A stretch of DNA of 6,806 nucleotides from Spirochaetota bacterium (GTDB taxonomy: Bacteria; Spirochaetota; Spirochaetia; Treponematales; Treponemataceae), in NCBI GenBank assembly GCA_029571425.1, contig JAKPSR010000175.1, forward strand, positions 1 through 6,806, written 5' to 3'. Position numbers and translations under genes: made by a program. Under the pieces are notes generated by a model. The model worked only from the letters and a program-made list of their open reading frames with translations. It did no database searches and had not been told where the DNA came from. Positions 1-6,806 of the stretch are shown here, in pieces (the first letter of the stretch is position 1; each line of letters starts with the position of its first letter).

Positions 1-1074
<1,074 letters not shown>

Positions 1075-2892
1075 TTAGGCGTCCACCTCCGGGAGAAGAT
1101 TCTTCATGATGAACTCGCGGCGTTCCGGGGTATTCTTGCCCATGTAGAACTCGAGGATGCCGGGAACGTTCTTGAGCCCCTGCACCGTCACCGGCAGCAG
1201 GCGTATGTCCGGGCCGATGAACTGCCCGAACTCCCTCGGGTTGATCTCGCCGAGTCCCTTGAACCGGGTGACCTCGGCCGCCTGCCCGAGCCGCTTCACC
1301 TCGGCGTCCCGCTCCTTCTCCGAGTAGCAGTAGACCGTCTCCTTCTTGTTGCGCACGCGGAAGAGCGGCGTTTCCAGGATGTAGACGCGGCCCGAGGTGA
1401 CGAGCTCCTCGAAGAAGCTGAGGAAGAAGGTGAGCAGGAGGTTGCGGATGTGGAAGCCGTCGTTGTCCGCGTCGGTCGCGATGACGATCTTGGCGTAGCG
1501 AAGCCCCTCGATGTCGTTCTCGATCCCGAGCGCCATCATGACGTTATAGAGCTCGGCGTTCTTGTAGATGTCCGCGCGCTTCTTCCCGTACATGTTCTCG
1601 CACTTGCCTCGGAGGCTGAAGATCGCCTGGGTGTACACGTCGCGGCTCGAGACCATCGAGCCCGAGGCAGAGTCTCCCTCGGTAAGGAAGATCATCGTGT
1701 TCTCGCCCTTCTTCGCGTCGCCGAGGTGGTACTTGCAGTCCTTCAGCTTCGGGATCTTGAGGGCGATCTTCTTAGCCGCTTCCTTGGCTTCCTTCTTGAC
1801 GCTGTTGAGCTCGGTGCGGAGCCGCTCGTTCGCCAATATCTTCTGCTCGAGCTGGCGCGCGGCCTCCGGGTTCTTGTGGAGCCAGTCGTCGACCGCCGAC
1901 TTCGTCTCGTTGACGATCCAGGTCCTGACCTCGGTGTTCCCGAGCTTGTTCTTCGTCTGGCTCTCGAAGACCGGCGCCTGTATCTTCACCGCGATCGCGG
2001 CCGCCGTCCCCTCGCGCACGTCCTCGCTCTTGTAGTTCTTGCGGAAGTACTCGTTGATCCCCTTGAGGAAGCCTTCCTTGAACGCGGAAAGGTGCGTGCC
2101 GCCGTCAGAGGTAAACTGTCCGTTGACGAACGAGAAGTAGTTCTCGCCGTAGTTGTTGGTATGGGTGAAGGCGAACTCGAGCTGCTTGCCCTTGTAGTAG
2201 CCGACGTCGTAGATGTGGTCCTTGCCGACCTCGGAATCGAGGAGGTCAAGGAGGCCGTTTTCGGAGACGTACTTCTCGCCGTTGAAGATCAGGGTAAGCC
2301 CGGCGTTGAGGTAGGCGTAGTTCCAGATCCGCTTTTGCAAATACTCCAGGTTGAACTCGTAGTCGCCGAAGACGCCGTCGTCCGGGACGAACTCGACGAG
2401 GGTCCCGTTCCTGACGTCGCCCTTCACCGAGCCCTTTCGATCGCCCTTCAGCACCCCGCGCGCGAACACAGCCTCCGCGCACTTCCCTTCGCGGATTGCC
2501 ATCACGCGGAAATAGCTCGAGAGGGCGTTGACGGCCTTCGTCCCGACGCCGTTGAGGCCGACGGAGAACTGGAAGACCTCGTCGTTATACTTCGCGCCGG
2601 TGTTGATGACGGAGACGCACTCGACGACCTTCCCGAGCGGGATGCCTCGACCATAGTCGCGGACGCTGACCTGGTTGTTCTTCAGGACGATCTCGATCTT
2701 CTTCCCGTGCCCCATGATGTACTCGTCGATGGAGTTGTCGATGACTTCCTTGACGAGGATGTAGATACCGTCGTCGGGATTCGACCCGTCTCCGAGGCGG
2801 CCGATGTACATACCGGTCCGGAGGCGGATGTGCTCGAGGGAACTGAGGGTTTGTATCTTCGATTCGTCGTACGTGGATGTTTTTTTAGCCAT
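1075..2892 (-). CDS. parE: DNA topoisomerase IV subunit B (ATPase subunit)
   Basis: This is the ATP-hydrolysing subunit of topoisomerase IV, 605 residues, a normal length for ParE. An N-terminal GHKL ATPase domain is intact. It has KEVIDNSIDEY (48-58) with presumed general base Glu49 and Mg-binding Asn53, Asp79 before GRGIP (81-85), the ATP lid GLNGVGTKAVNALS (112-125), and in the transducer the QTK loop QTKNKLGN (312-319) with the switch lysine. The TOPRIM domain follows with EGDSASG (405-411) and DADNDG (474-479), the metal-binding acidic residues; RFKGLGEINP (543-552) is the usual C-terminal motif. GVGTKAVNALS and NTGAKY resemble the Bacteroidota and Spirochaetota ParE type. The ATG at 2892 is the only reasonable start: upstream in frame there is no ATG, GTG or TTG before a stop. 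No Shine-Dalgarno precedes it. GyrB is a less likely alternative. Confidence 0.93.
   Translation of the reverse strand: MAKKTSTYDESKIQTLSSLEHIRLRTGMYIGRLGDGSNPDDGIYILVKEVIDNSIDEYIMGHGKKIEIVLKNNQVSVRDYGRGIPLGKVVECVSVINTGAKYNDEVFQFSVGLNGVGTKAVNALSSYFRVMAIREGKCAEAVFARGVLKGDRKGSVKGDVRNGTLVEFVPDDGVFGDYEFNLEYLQKRIWNYAYLNAGLTLIFNGEKYVSENGLLDLLDSEVGKDHIYDVGYYKGKQLEFAFTHTNNYGENYFSFVNGQFTSDGGTHLSAFKEGFLKGINEYFRKNYKSEDVREGTAAAIAVKIQAPVFESQTKNKLGNTEVRTWIVNETKSAVDDWLHKNPEAARQLEQKILANERLRTELNSVKKEAKEAAKKIALKIPKLKDCKYHLGDAKKGENTMIFLTEGDSASGSMVSSRDVYTQAIFSLRGKCENMYGKKRADIYKNAELYNVMMALGIENDIEGLRYAKIVIATDADNDGFHIRNLLLTFFLSFFEELVTSGRVYILETPLFRVRNKKETVYCYSEKERDAEVKRLGQAAEVTRFKGLGEINPREFGQFIGPDIRLLPVTVQGLKNVPGILEFYMGKNTPERREFIMKNLLPEVDA
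1084..1090 (-). promoter_or_regulatory. Ribosome binding site of parC inside the end of parE
   Basis: The minus strand reads GGAGGTG, nine bases before the parC ATG, within the codons for the last residues of ParE. It fixes the parC start immediately after the parE stop codon and implies translational coupling of the two subunits from one mRNA. Confidence 0.8.
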
Positions 2893-2901
2893 AACGCGAC
2901 G

Positions 2902-2930
2902 AGTATACCAGAAAACGGGGATTTGGTCAC
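2902..2930 (-). promoter_or_regulatory. Predicted sigma-70 promoter of parE-parC with extended -10
   Basis: On the minus strand GTGACC (2930-2925) is followed by a 17-base spacer and TATACT (2907-2902), which is preceded by TGG, giving an extended -10 (TGnTATACT). Only nine bases separate the -10 from the parE ATG, so transcription should begin zero to about three bases before the start codon. The promoter lies in the 72-base gap after the coiled-coil gene, so parE-parC can be transcribed independently, with read-through from upstream also possible. Confidence 0.65.
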
Positions 2931-2964
2931 GCGCTTACGCGCCCAGGTCCGGTAAAGGCGCGGC

Positions 2965-4167
2965 TTAGCGACCCTTGAGGATACCCATCAACTCTTCTTT
3001 ACGGGCGACGAGGGTTTCGCGCTCCGCGGCCGCGGCCTCCGCCGCCTTGCGGGCCGCCTCCGCCGCCTGGCGCAACCGCTCGGCCTTCGAATCCGCGTCC
3101 TCGGCCTCGCGCCGCCTCGCGGCGATGTCCCGGTCGATCGCGTCGATGCGGAGATCGGCCTCGAGAACCTCGATGCGGAGGCGGTTCTCCGCGATCCCGG
3201 CGCGCATCGCCGAGACCTGCTCGAGCTCGTGGGCGTATCGGCCCATGTCGCTGAAACTATGCCCGTCCCCCGACCCGCCGAGGATGGACCGACCCGACTC
3301 GTCGAGGAACTTGTCCGCGTACTCGCGCGCGGCGAGCGCGGCGAGCGACTCGATGCGGCGGTCAGAGTCGCGGACGCGCGCGCGAAGCTCGTCTATCCGC
3401 CGTTGCGTCGAGTCGCCCGATCCCGCGGCCGCGAGTGATTCCCTCGCCCGCGCGATGTCGGCGTCGACCGACTCGGCGCGCTCGCGGAAAGCGCGCACCC
3501 GCTCGAGCGACGCGTCGATGTCCGCGGCGAGGGGGACGATGGACGGGTCGAGAGACCCGTCGGCGCGGCGCGAATCGAGGACACCCGCGTCGATCACGGC
3601 CTTGCCTCCCTCGCGGAATGCGGAGGCCACGCGCTCTCGCTGAAGCCGGACGTTCGCGGAGAGACCGGCGATACGTATTTGGGCGACTAACTTACCAAGA
3701 AGGCCGGACTCGGCAAGCTCGGCGCGCAGCCTCGCCTCCTTCTCCTCCAGGCGCACGAGGGCGTTGCCCGCCTCTGTCGCGCGGTCGTACGCATCCGAGA
3801 AGAACGCCGCGTCCTCGTCGGTATATAACCCGTAGAAACGTTTCCCCAGGTCCGCGAGGAGCTCGTCATGGCGGGACGAGGCCGAGGCCACGTTGCGGTC
3901 GATCTCTCGCCTAAACCTGGCGAGTTCCTGCATGCGCTCGACGGCCGCCTGAATGTCGAGAATGATCGAGGCGTCGCGCTCGCGCGCGGCGACGAGCTCG
4001 CGATACTGCACCGCGTGATCGGCCGACACGTAGCCCGCGCCCTCAGCCGGGTCAGACGAATCGGAAAGCAGCCGCTCCCCGAAATCGCGATAGAACCGGG
4101 CGAGCTCGCCACGCTTCTCGTCGAGGGTTTGAGTCAGGGCCTGTATCGTCTTGCGTTGCGAATCCAT
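2965..4167 (-). CDS. Coiled-coil protein of unknown function
   Basis: I do not recognise this 400-residue protein. It is rich in Ala, Arg, Glu and Asp, with heptad-like helical stretches at roughly 1-30, 50-95, 125-155, 215-285 and 310-400. These are broken by short Gly/Pro/Ser-rich linkers at about 36-48, 186-212 and 290-305. The last 50 residues before the end are almost purely Ala/Glu/Arg/Lys helix, ending in GILKGR. No signal peptide, transmembrane segment, nucleotide-binding motif or cysteine is seen, so a soluble cytoplasmic scaffold-like protein is the simplest reading. The ATG at 4167 lies six bases after a good -10 element and has no Shine-Dalgarno. It is divergent from the fusA2-type gene and runs in the same direction as parE, 72 bases upstream of it. 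Codon use matches the neighbours. Similarity to SMC-like or filament proteins could be nothing more than shared coiled-coil composition. Confidence 0.85.
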   Translation of the reverse strand: MDSQRKTIQALTQTLDEKRGELARFYRDFGERLLSDSSDPAEGAGYVSADHAVQYRELVAARERDASIILDIQAAVERMQELARFRREIDRNVASASSRHDELLADLGKRFYGLYTDEDAAFFSDAYDRATEAGNALVRLEEKEARLRAELAESGLLGKLVAQIRIAGLSANVRLQRERVASAFREGGKAVIDAGVLDSRRADGSLDPSIVPLAADIDASLERVRAFRERAESVDADIARARESLAAAGSGDSTQRRIDELRARVRDSDRRIESLAALAAREYADKFLDESGRSILGGSGDGHSFSDMGRYAHELEQVSAMRAGIAENRLRIEVLEADLRIDAIDRDIAARRREAEDADSKAERLRQAAEAARKAAEAAAAERETLVARKEELMGILKGR

Positions 4168-4173
4168 ACTTAT

Positions 4174-4202
4174 ATTCTAATAATATATAATTTTCTTGAC
4201 AA
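4174..4202 (-). promoter_or_regulatory. Predicted promoter of the coiled-coil gene
   Basis: On the minus strand TTGTCA (4202-4197, five of six consensus bases), a 17-base spacer and TAGAAT (4179-4174, five of six) form a good sigma-70 promoter. The -10 ends six bases before the ATG at 4167, so the predicted first transcribed base is about the A of the start codon. The spacer is AT-only over most of its length, so other -10-like hexamers are possible. The -35 overlaps the plus-strand -35 of the neighbouring fusA2-type gene. Confidence 0.65.
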
Positions 4203-4224
4203 TACAAACAACCGAACGTACGAT
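4196..4224 (+). promoter_or_regulatory. Predicted promoter of the EF-G-like gene
   Basis: A perfect TTGACA (4196-4201), a 17-base spacer and TACGAT (4219-4224, four of six) form a sigma-70 promoter. The run just upstream (4168-4195) is almost pure A/T in a G+C-rich region and could serve as an UP element. Transcription should begin near 4231, giving a leader of about 45 bases. Confidence 0.7.
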
Positions 4225-4231
4225 AAATTGA

Positions 4232-4246
4232 CCAAAGCCACTTTGG
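4232..4246 (+). promoter_or_regulatory. Small hairpin at the predicted 5' end of the EF-G-like mRNA
   Basis: CCAAAG (4232-4237), loop CCA and CTTTGG (4241-4246) form a perfect six-base-pair stem. It begins one base after the predicted transcription start near 4231, so the mRNA would carry a 5'-terminal hairpin, a structure that can protect transcripts from 5'-end-dependent decay. As DNA it could equally be a small operator just downstream of the promoter. Confidence 0.4.
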
Positions 4247-4259
4247 ACGCATCACGAAC

Positions 4260-4266
4260 GGGAGGA
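4260..4266 (+). promoter_or_regulatory. Ribosome binding site of the EF-G-like gene
   Basis: GGGAGGA lies about ten bases before the ATG at 4276. It selects that ATG over the far upstream in-frame extension, which runs antisense through the coiled-coil gene and is not coding. Confidence 0.75.
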
Positions 4267-4275
4267 ACGCTCATC

Positions 4276-6360
4276 ATGGGATTCAGCACCGATAACATCC
4301 GGACAGTAGCCATCGCCGGCCATGGCCAGACCGGCAAAACCACCTTTCTTGAGCAGATGCTCCTCGCCGCCGGGGCGATACCGAAGGCGGAGACCGTCGA
4401 GTCGGGCAAGACCGTCAGCGACTGCACGGCGGAGGAAACCGAGCGGCGCATCTCGATTTACGCGAGCCTCGCGCACCTTTCCTGGAAAGACAAGCTCGTC
4501 AACCTCTGGGACACGCCCGGGTCGGCCGACTTCATCGGCGAGGTGATCGCCGCGTTCCGCGCCTCCGAGCTCGCCGTCATGCTGATCGACTCCCGCGCCG
4601 GCGTCCAAATCGAGACCGTTAAGCTGTGGCGCATGCTCGACAGACGAAACAAGGCGCGCGTCGTTTTCATGAACCACCTCGACGACGACAAGGCCGACTT
4701 CTCGCGTTGCGTCCTCGACGTGCACAACCAGTTCGAGGCCGAGGTATGCCCGGTCACGATCCCGATGGGAAAGGGCAAGGGTCTCGCCGGGGTCATCGAC
4801 GTCCTGCACGCCAAGGCGTACCGGACGTCGGGCGGAAAGACCGAGGAGACCGAGATACCGCCCGAGTACAAGGACGACTTCACCCGCGCGCGCGAGATCC
4901 TCGCGGGCGCCGCGGCCGAGGGCGACGAGGAGCTCCTCGTCAAGTTCATCGACGAGGCGGGCCTTTCCGACGAGGACATGGTCCGCGGCCTTAAGCTGGC
5001 GATCAAGGATAACCGAATCGTCCCCGCGTTCGCCGGTTCCGCCATCACCGGCGCGGGCATCGTGCCGTTCCTCAACTTCCTCGCGGACATCGTACCCTCG
5101 CCCTTGGGCGCGCTCGAGGTCGCGCTCGGCAAGGACGAGAGCGAGGTCGCGGTCAAGGTCGACCCCGCGAGCCCGCTTACCGCGCTCGTCATCAAGACAG
5201 CGAACGACCAGTTCTCCGGCAAGCTCTCGTACGTAAAGGTGATCGGCGGCACGCTCAAGGCGGATACCGAGATATACAACGTCAGCGAAGGCAAGAAGGA
5301 GAAGATCGGCAAGCTCTTCCGCGCCGTCGGGAAGCGGCTCGTCGAGACGAAGGAGCTCGCCGCGGGAGACGTCGGCGTCGCCGGCAAGCTCCCGATCGCC
5401 AAGACCAACGACACGCTCGCCGAGAGCGCGGAAGCACTCCCCTTCGTCAAGCTTCGCACCCCGAACCCCGTATACTCGATGGCGGTCGCGGCAAAGGACA
5501 AAAAAGACGACGACAAGCTCGGCGACTGGCTGACGCGCGCCTGCGAGGAAGACAAGACGCTCCGCTTCACCTTCAACCCCGAGACGCACCAAAGCGTCCT
5601 GTCCGGGATGGGCGACCTTCACATCTCGATCGTCCTCAACCGCGTCAAGGCGGCCGCGAAGATCGAGATCCAGACCTCGATACCGCGCATCGCCTACCGC
5701 GAGACCATCCAGCGGAAGTCGCAGGCCGAGTACACCCACAAGAAGCAAACCGGCGGGCACGGGCAGTACGCCCGCGTCGTCCTGTCGATCGACGCCCTCG
5801 CGCGCGGGGAGAGCTACTCCTTCACGAACGCCGTGTTCGGCGGCGCGATCTCGAAGGGTTACATACCCGGGATCGAGAAGGGCATCAAGGAGGCGATGGA
5901 CTCAGGCGTACTCGCGGGGTATCCCGTCGTCGACGTCGGCGTCACCATCCTCGACGGCAAGGAGCATCCCGTCGACTCGTCGGAGATGGCCTTTAAGCTC
6001 GCCGCGCGCAACGCCTTCAAGGAGGCGATGCGAAGCGCGGGCGCCATCCTGCTCGAGCCGATCATGAACCTAACGGTATTCGTCGACACCGCCTACCTCG
6101 GCGACATCATGAGCGACCTCTCCGGCAGGCGCGGGCGCATCCTCGGGCAAACCGGCCTCGGCAACGGGATCGAGGAGATCCGCGCCCAGGTCCCGCACCA
6201 GGAACTCCTGAAGTACGCGATAGACCTGCGCTCGATGACGAGCGGCACCGGCTCGTTCGAGATGTCGTTCGACCACTACGATCCCGTCTCCGGTAAGGTC
6301 GCCGACGAGGTAATCGCGCAAGCCAAGGAATTCATCAAGCAGCAAGCCGAAGACGAGTAA
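4276..6360 (+). CDS. fusA2: Elongation factor G-like GTPase (EF-G2 / FusA2 family paralogue)
   Basis: This 694-residue protein has all five EF-G domains: G domain about 1-275, II about 290-390, III about 395-470, IV about 471-593, V about 594-680. The P-loop is GHGQTGKT (15-22). Domain III has GMGDLHI (444-450); domain IV has GGHGQYA (493-499) and HPVDSSEMAFKLAA (564-577); domain V has EPIMNLTVFV and SGRRGRILG (616-624). His564 matches the tip-loop histidine that canonical EF-G uses in translocation. The nucleotide site is unusual: the switch I RGITI motif is RRISI (57-61), DTPGH is DTPGS (79-83) so the catalytic histidine is Ser83, and NKxD is NHLD (133-136). DTPG-Tyr forms are known in the EF-G-like paralogues of Thermus and Actinobacteria, so this is a specialised paralogue rather than the main translocase. 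Its exact role (translation, recycling or ribosome rescue) cannot be told from sequence. The start is fixed by the Shine-Dalgarno at 4260. Confidence 0.93.
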   Translation: MGFSTDNIRTVAIAGHGQTGKTTFLEQMLLAAGAIPKAETVESGKTVSDCTAEETERRISIYASLAHLSWKDKLVNLWDTPGSADFIGEVIAAFRASELAVMLIDSRAGVQIETVKLWRMLDRRNKARVVFMNHLDDDKADFSRCVLDVHNQFEAEVCPVTIPMGKGKGLAGVIDVLHAKAYRTSGGKTEETEIPPEYKDDFTRAREILAGAAAEGDEELLVKFIDEAGLSDEDMVRGLKLAIKDNRIVPAFAGSAITGAGIVPFLNFLADIVPSPLGALEVALGKDESEVAVKVDPASPLTALVIKTANDQFSGKLSYVKVIGGTLKADTEIYNVSEGKKEKIGKLFRAVGKRLVETKELAAGDVGVAGKLPIAKTNDTLAESAEALPFVKLRTPNPVYSMAVAAKDKKDDDKLGDWLTRACEEDKTLRFTFNPETHQSVLSGMGDLHISIVLNRVKAAAKIEIQTSIPRIAYRETIQRKSQAEYTHKKQTGGHGQYARVVLSIDALARGESYSFTNAVFGGAISKGYIPGIEKGIKEAMDSGVLAGYPVVDVGVTILDGKEHPVDSSEMAFKLAARNAFKEAMRSAGAILLEPIMNLTVFVDTAYLGDIMSDLSGRRGRILGQTGLGNGIEEIRAQVPHQELLKYAIDLRSMTSGTGSFEMSFDHYDPVSGKVADEVIAQAKEFIKQQAEDE

Positions 6361-6366
6361 GGGCAA

Positions 6367-6392
6367 CGCCCCGGCCCCTCCTGGCCGGGGCG
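6367..6392 (+). terminator. Strong GC hairpin after the EF-G-like gene, possible terminator
   Basis: A perfect ten-base-pair stem, CGCCCCGGCC pairing with GGCCGGGGCG, encloses the loop CCTCCT and starts six bases after the stop codon. No T-run follows on the plus strand and none flanks it on the minus strand, so it is not a classical intrinsic terminator. It may act as a U-tract-less terminator or as a 3'-end stabiliser. Confidence 0.5.
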
Positions 6393-6412
6393 CGACGAAC
6401 GCGAGAAAAAGA

Positions 6413-6442
6413 TCGACATACCGTCTCGGTCGGGTTTATACT
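6413..6442 (+). promoter_or_regulatory. Predicted promoter of the right-edge gene
   Basis: TCGACA (6413-6418, five of six consensus bases), an 18-base spacer and TATACT (6437-6442, five of six) form a plausible sigma-70 promoter downstream of the hairpin. Transcription would start near 6449-6451, giving about 130 bases of leader before the GTG at 6579. Confidence 0.55.
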
Positions 6443-6454
6443 TCTATTATAAAC
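6434..6454. repeat. Inverted repeat overlapping the -10, candidate operator
   Basis: GTTTATA (6434-6440) and TATAAAC (6448-6454) are perfect seven-base arms separated by seven bases. The repeat covers the predicted -10 and transcription start of the right-edge gene, a typical position for a repressor site. Its AT-rich arms could also arise by chance around a -10 region. Confidence 0.35.
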
Positions 6455-6565
6455 GCCATAGTGCCGTTTGAGCCGCAAAGCGAATCCCCCCGGCATTGAG
6501 TCCTACGCCAATCATCGTCCTCCCAAGAACCGAACGTTGCGCCGCCCCGCGCGCCGTAAGCGGGG

Positions 6566-6572
6566 AAAGGAG
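6566..6572 (+). promoter_or_regulatory. Ribosome binding site of the right-edge gene
   Basis: AAAGGAG lies six bases before GTG at 6579 and is the best start-site evidence for this gene. It supports GTG 6579 over the in-frame TTG codons at 6468 and 6537, neither of which has a comparable site. Confidence 0.7.
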
Positions 6573-6578
6573 TCCGCC

Positions 6579-6806
6579 GTGGGAACAAACGCCGCATTCC
6601 CGGAAGACATCGCTTCCCGTATCGACACGCTGATGGAGACGCAGAGCGTCGAGACGCCCTCAGGCCAGCCGCGCGCCGCCCGCGCCCTTCTCGGCGCCGC
6701 GCCCGTCAAAGCCGCGATGAACGCGGGCGACCCGAAGGTGTACGAGGAGATGTCCTCGCTGTACCTGCAGGGCTATCGCGAAACGCGCACACTGAAGACG
6801 CGAAAG
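6579..6806 (+). CDS. Unrecognised protein, N-terminal 76 residues (3' end outside window)
   Basis: From GTG 6579 the frame is open to the window edge. The visible part is hydrophilic and mostly helical-looking, with FPEDIASRIDTLMETQ near the start, a Ser/Pro/Gly-containing stretch around 24-32, an Ala-rich segment, and KVYEEMSSLYLQGYRETRT near the edge. There is no signal peptide, membrane segment or known motif, so I assign no function. The gene has its own promoter and Shine-Dalgarno and lies 218 bases after the EF-G-like gene in the same direction. The frame is also open upstream to 6462, so a start at TTG 6468 adding 37 Arg-rich residues cannot be excluded; third-position G+C stays fairly high there. 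Confidence 0.65.
   Translation, partial: MGTNAAFPEDIASRIDTLMETQSVETPSGQPRAARALLGAAPVKAAMNAGDPKVYEEMSSLYLQGYRETRTLKTRK

Noticed and set aside
1450..2955. 501-residue open frame on the plus strand opposite parE
   Set aside because: It is antisense to a gene with intact ATPase and TOPRIM motifs. Its product is a Val/Leu/Asp/Glu/Arg-rich string typical of the complement of G+C-rich coding sequence, with no recognisable motif.
2938..2962. Stem CGCGCC/GGCGCG after the coiled-coil gene as a terminator on the minus strand
   Set aside because: The stem is only six pairs with a 13-base loop and no T-run follows. A competing small hairpin overlaps it, so it does not stand out from G+C-rich background.
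3003..3090. Repetitive GCC/GCG-rich tract in the coiled-coil gene as a DNA repeat
   Set aside because: It encodes an Ala/Glu/Arg helix (residues about 365-385). The units are irregular, so it reflects protein composition rather than a true tandem repeat.
3868..4275. N-terminal extension of the EF-G-like protein by 136 residues
   Set aside because: It runs antisense through the coiled-coil gene and the divergent promoter region, has no EF-G homology, and the Shine-Dalgarno at 4260 fixes the start at 4276.
4252..5760. 502-residue open frame on the minus strand opposite the EF-G-like gene
   Set aside because: Same kind of antisense shadow: composition is dictated by the coding strand, and there is no domain or ribosome binding site.
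6446..6451. Perfect TATAAT on the minus strand as an antisense promoter into the EF-G-like gene
   Set aside because: The hexamer at the matching -35 distance is GGCTCA, which is poor, and no minus-strand gene follows. It is explained by the AT-rich inverted repeat around the plus-strand -10.

Overview
The window is ordinary, gene-dense bacterial chromosome, G+C-rich by eye (third codon positions mostly G or C). It holds five genes. Three lie on the minus strand: the 5' part of parC (topoisomerase IV subunit A), a complete parE (topoisomerase IV subunit B), and a 400-residue coiled-coil protein of unknown function. Two lie on the plus strand: a complete elongation factor G-like GTPase (fusA2 type), and the first 76 codons of an unrecognised gene running off the right edge. 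No mobile element, CRISPR array, tRNA or rRNA is visible.

Organism: the ParE and ParC motifs are of the kind found in Bacteroidota and Spirochaetota rather than the gyrase type of Proteobacteria or Firmicutes (for example NTGAKY followed by SVGLNGVGTKAVNALS in ParE, and HPHGDASIGDALV in ParC). Together with the parE-parC pair and an EF-G paralogue with altered GTPase motifs, a G+C-rich spirochaete is my best guess. This is inference from remembered family patterns, not a search.

Layout: at 1-2892 parE and parC form a tight minus-strand operon. The parC ATG follows the parE TAA directly, and the parC Shine-Dalgarno lies inside the last parE codons. A promoter with an extended -10 sits so close to parE that its transcript should have almost no leader. 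At 2965-4167 lies the coiled-coil gene. From 4168 to 4275 is an AT-rich divergent promoter region in which the two -35 boxes overlap on opposite strands, so the coiled-coil gene and fusA2 probably compete for RNA polymerase. fusA2 follows at 4276-6360 and ends in a strong GC hairpin. The last stretch has a good promoter whose -10 is overlapped by an inverted repeat, then a leader of about 130 nt, then the truncated gene.

How the genes relate: parE and parC make the two subunits of one type II topoisomerase (chromosome decatenation and supercoil relaxation). The EF-G-like protein belongs to translation or ribosome handling, but three of its nucleotide-site motifs are altered. The coiled-coil gene has no visible functional link beyond its divergent promoter with fusA2 and its position just upstream of parE, with no clear terminator between. 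I found no convincing evidence of a previously undescribed multi-gene system. The points most worth checking are the altered GTPase motifs, the overlapping divergent promoters, and the apparently leaderless starts of parE and the coiled-coil gene.
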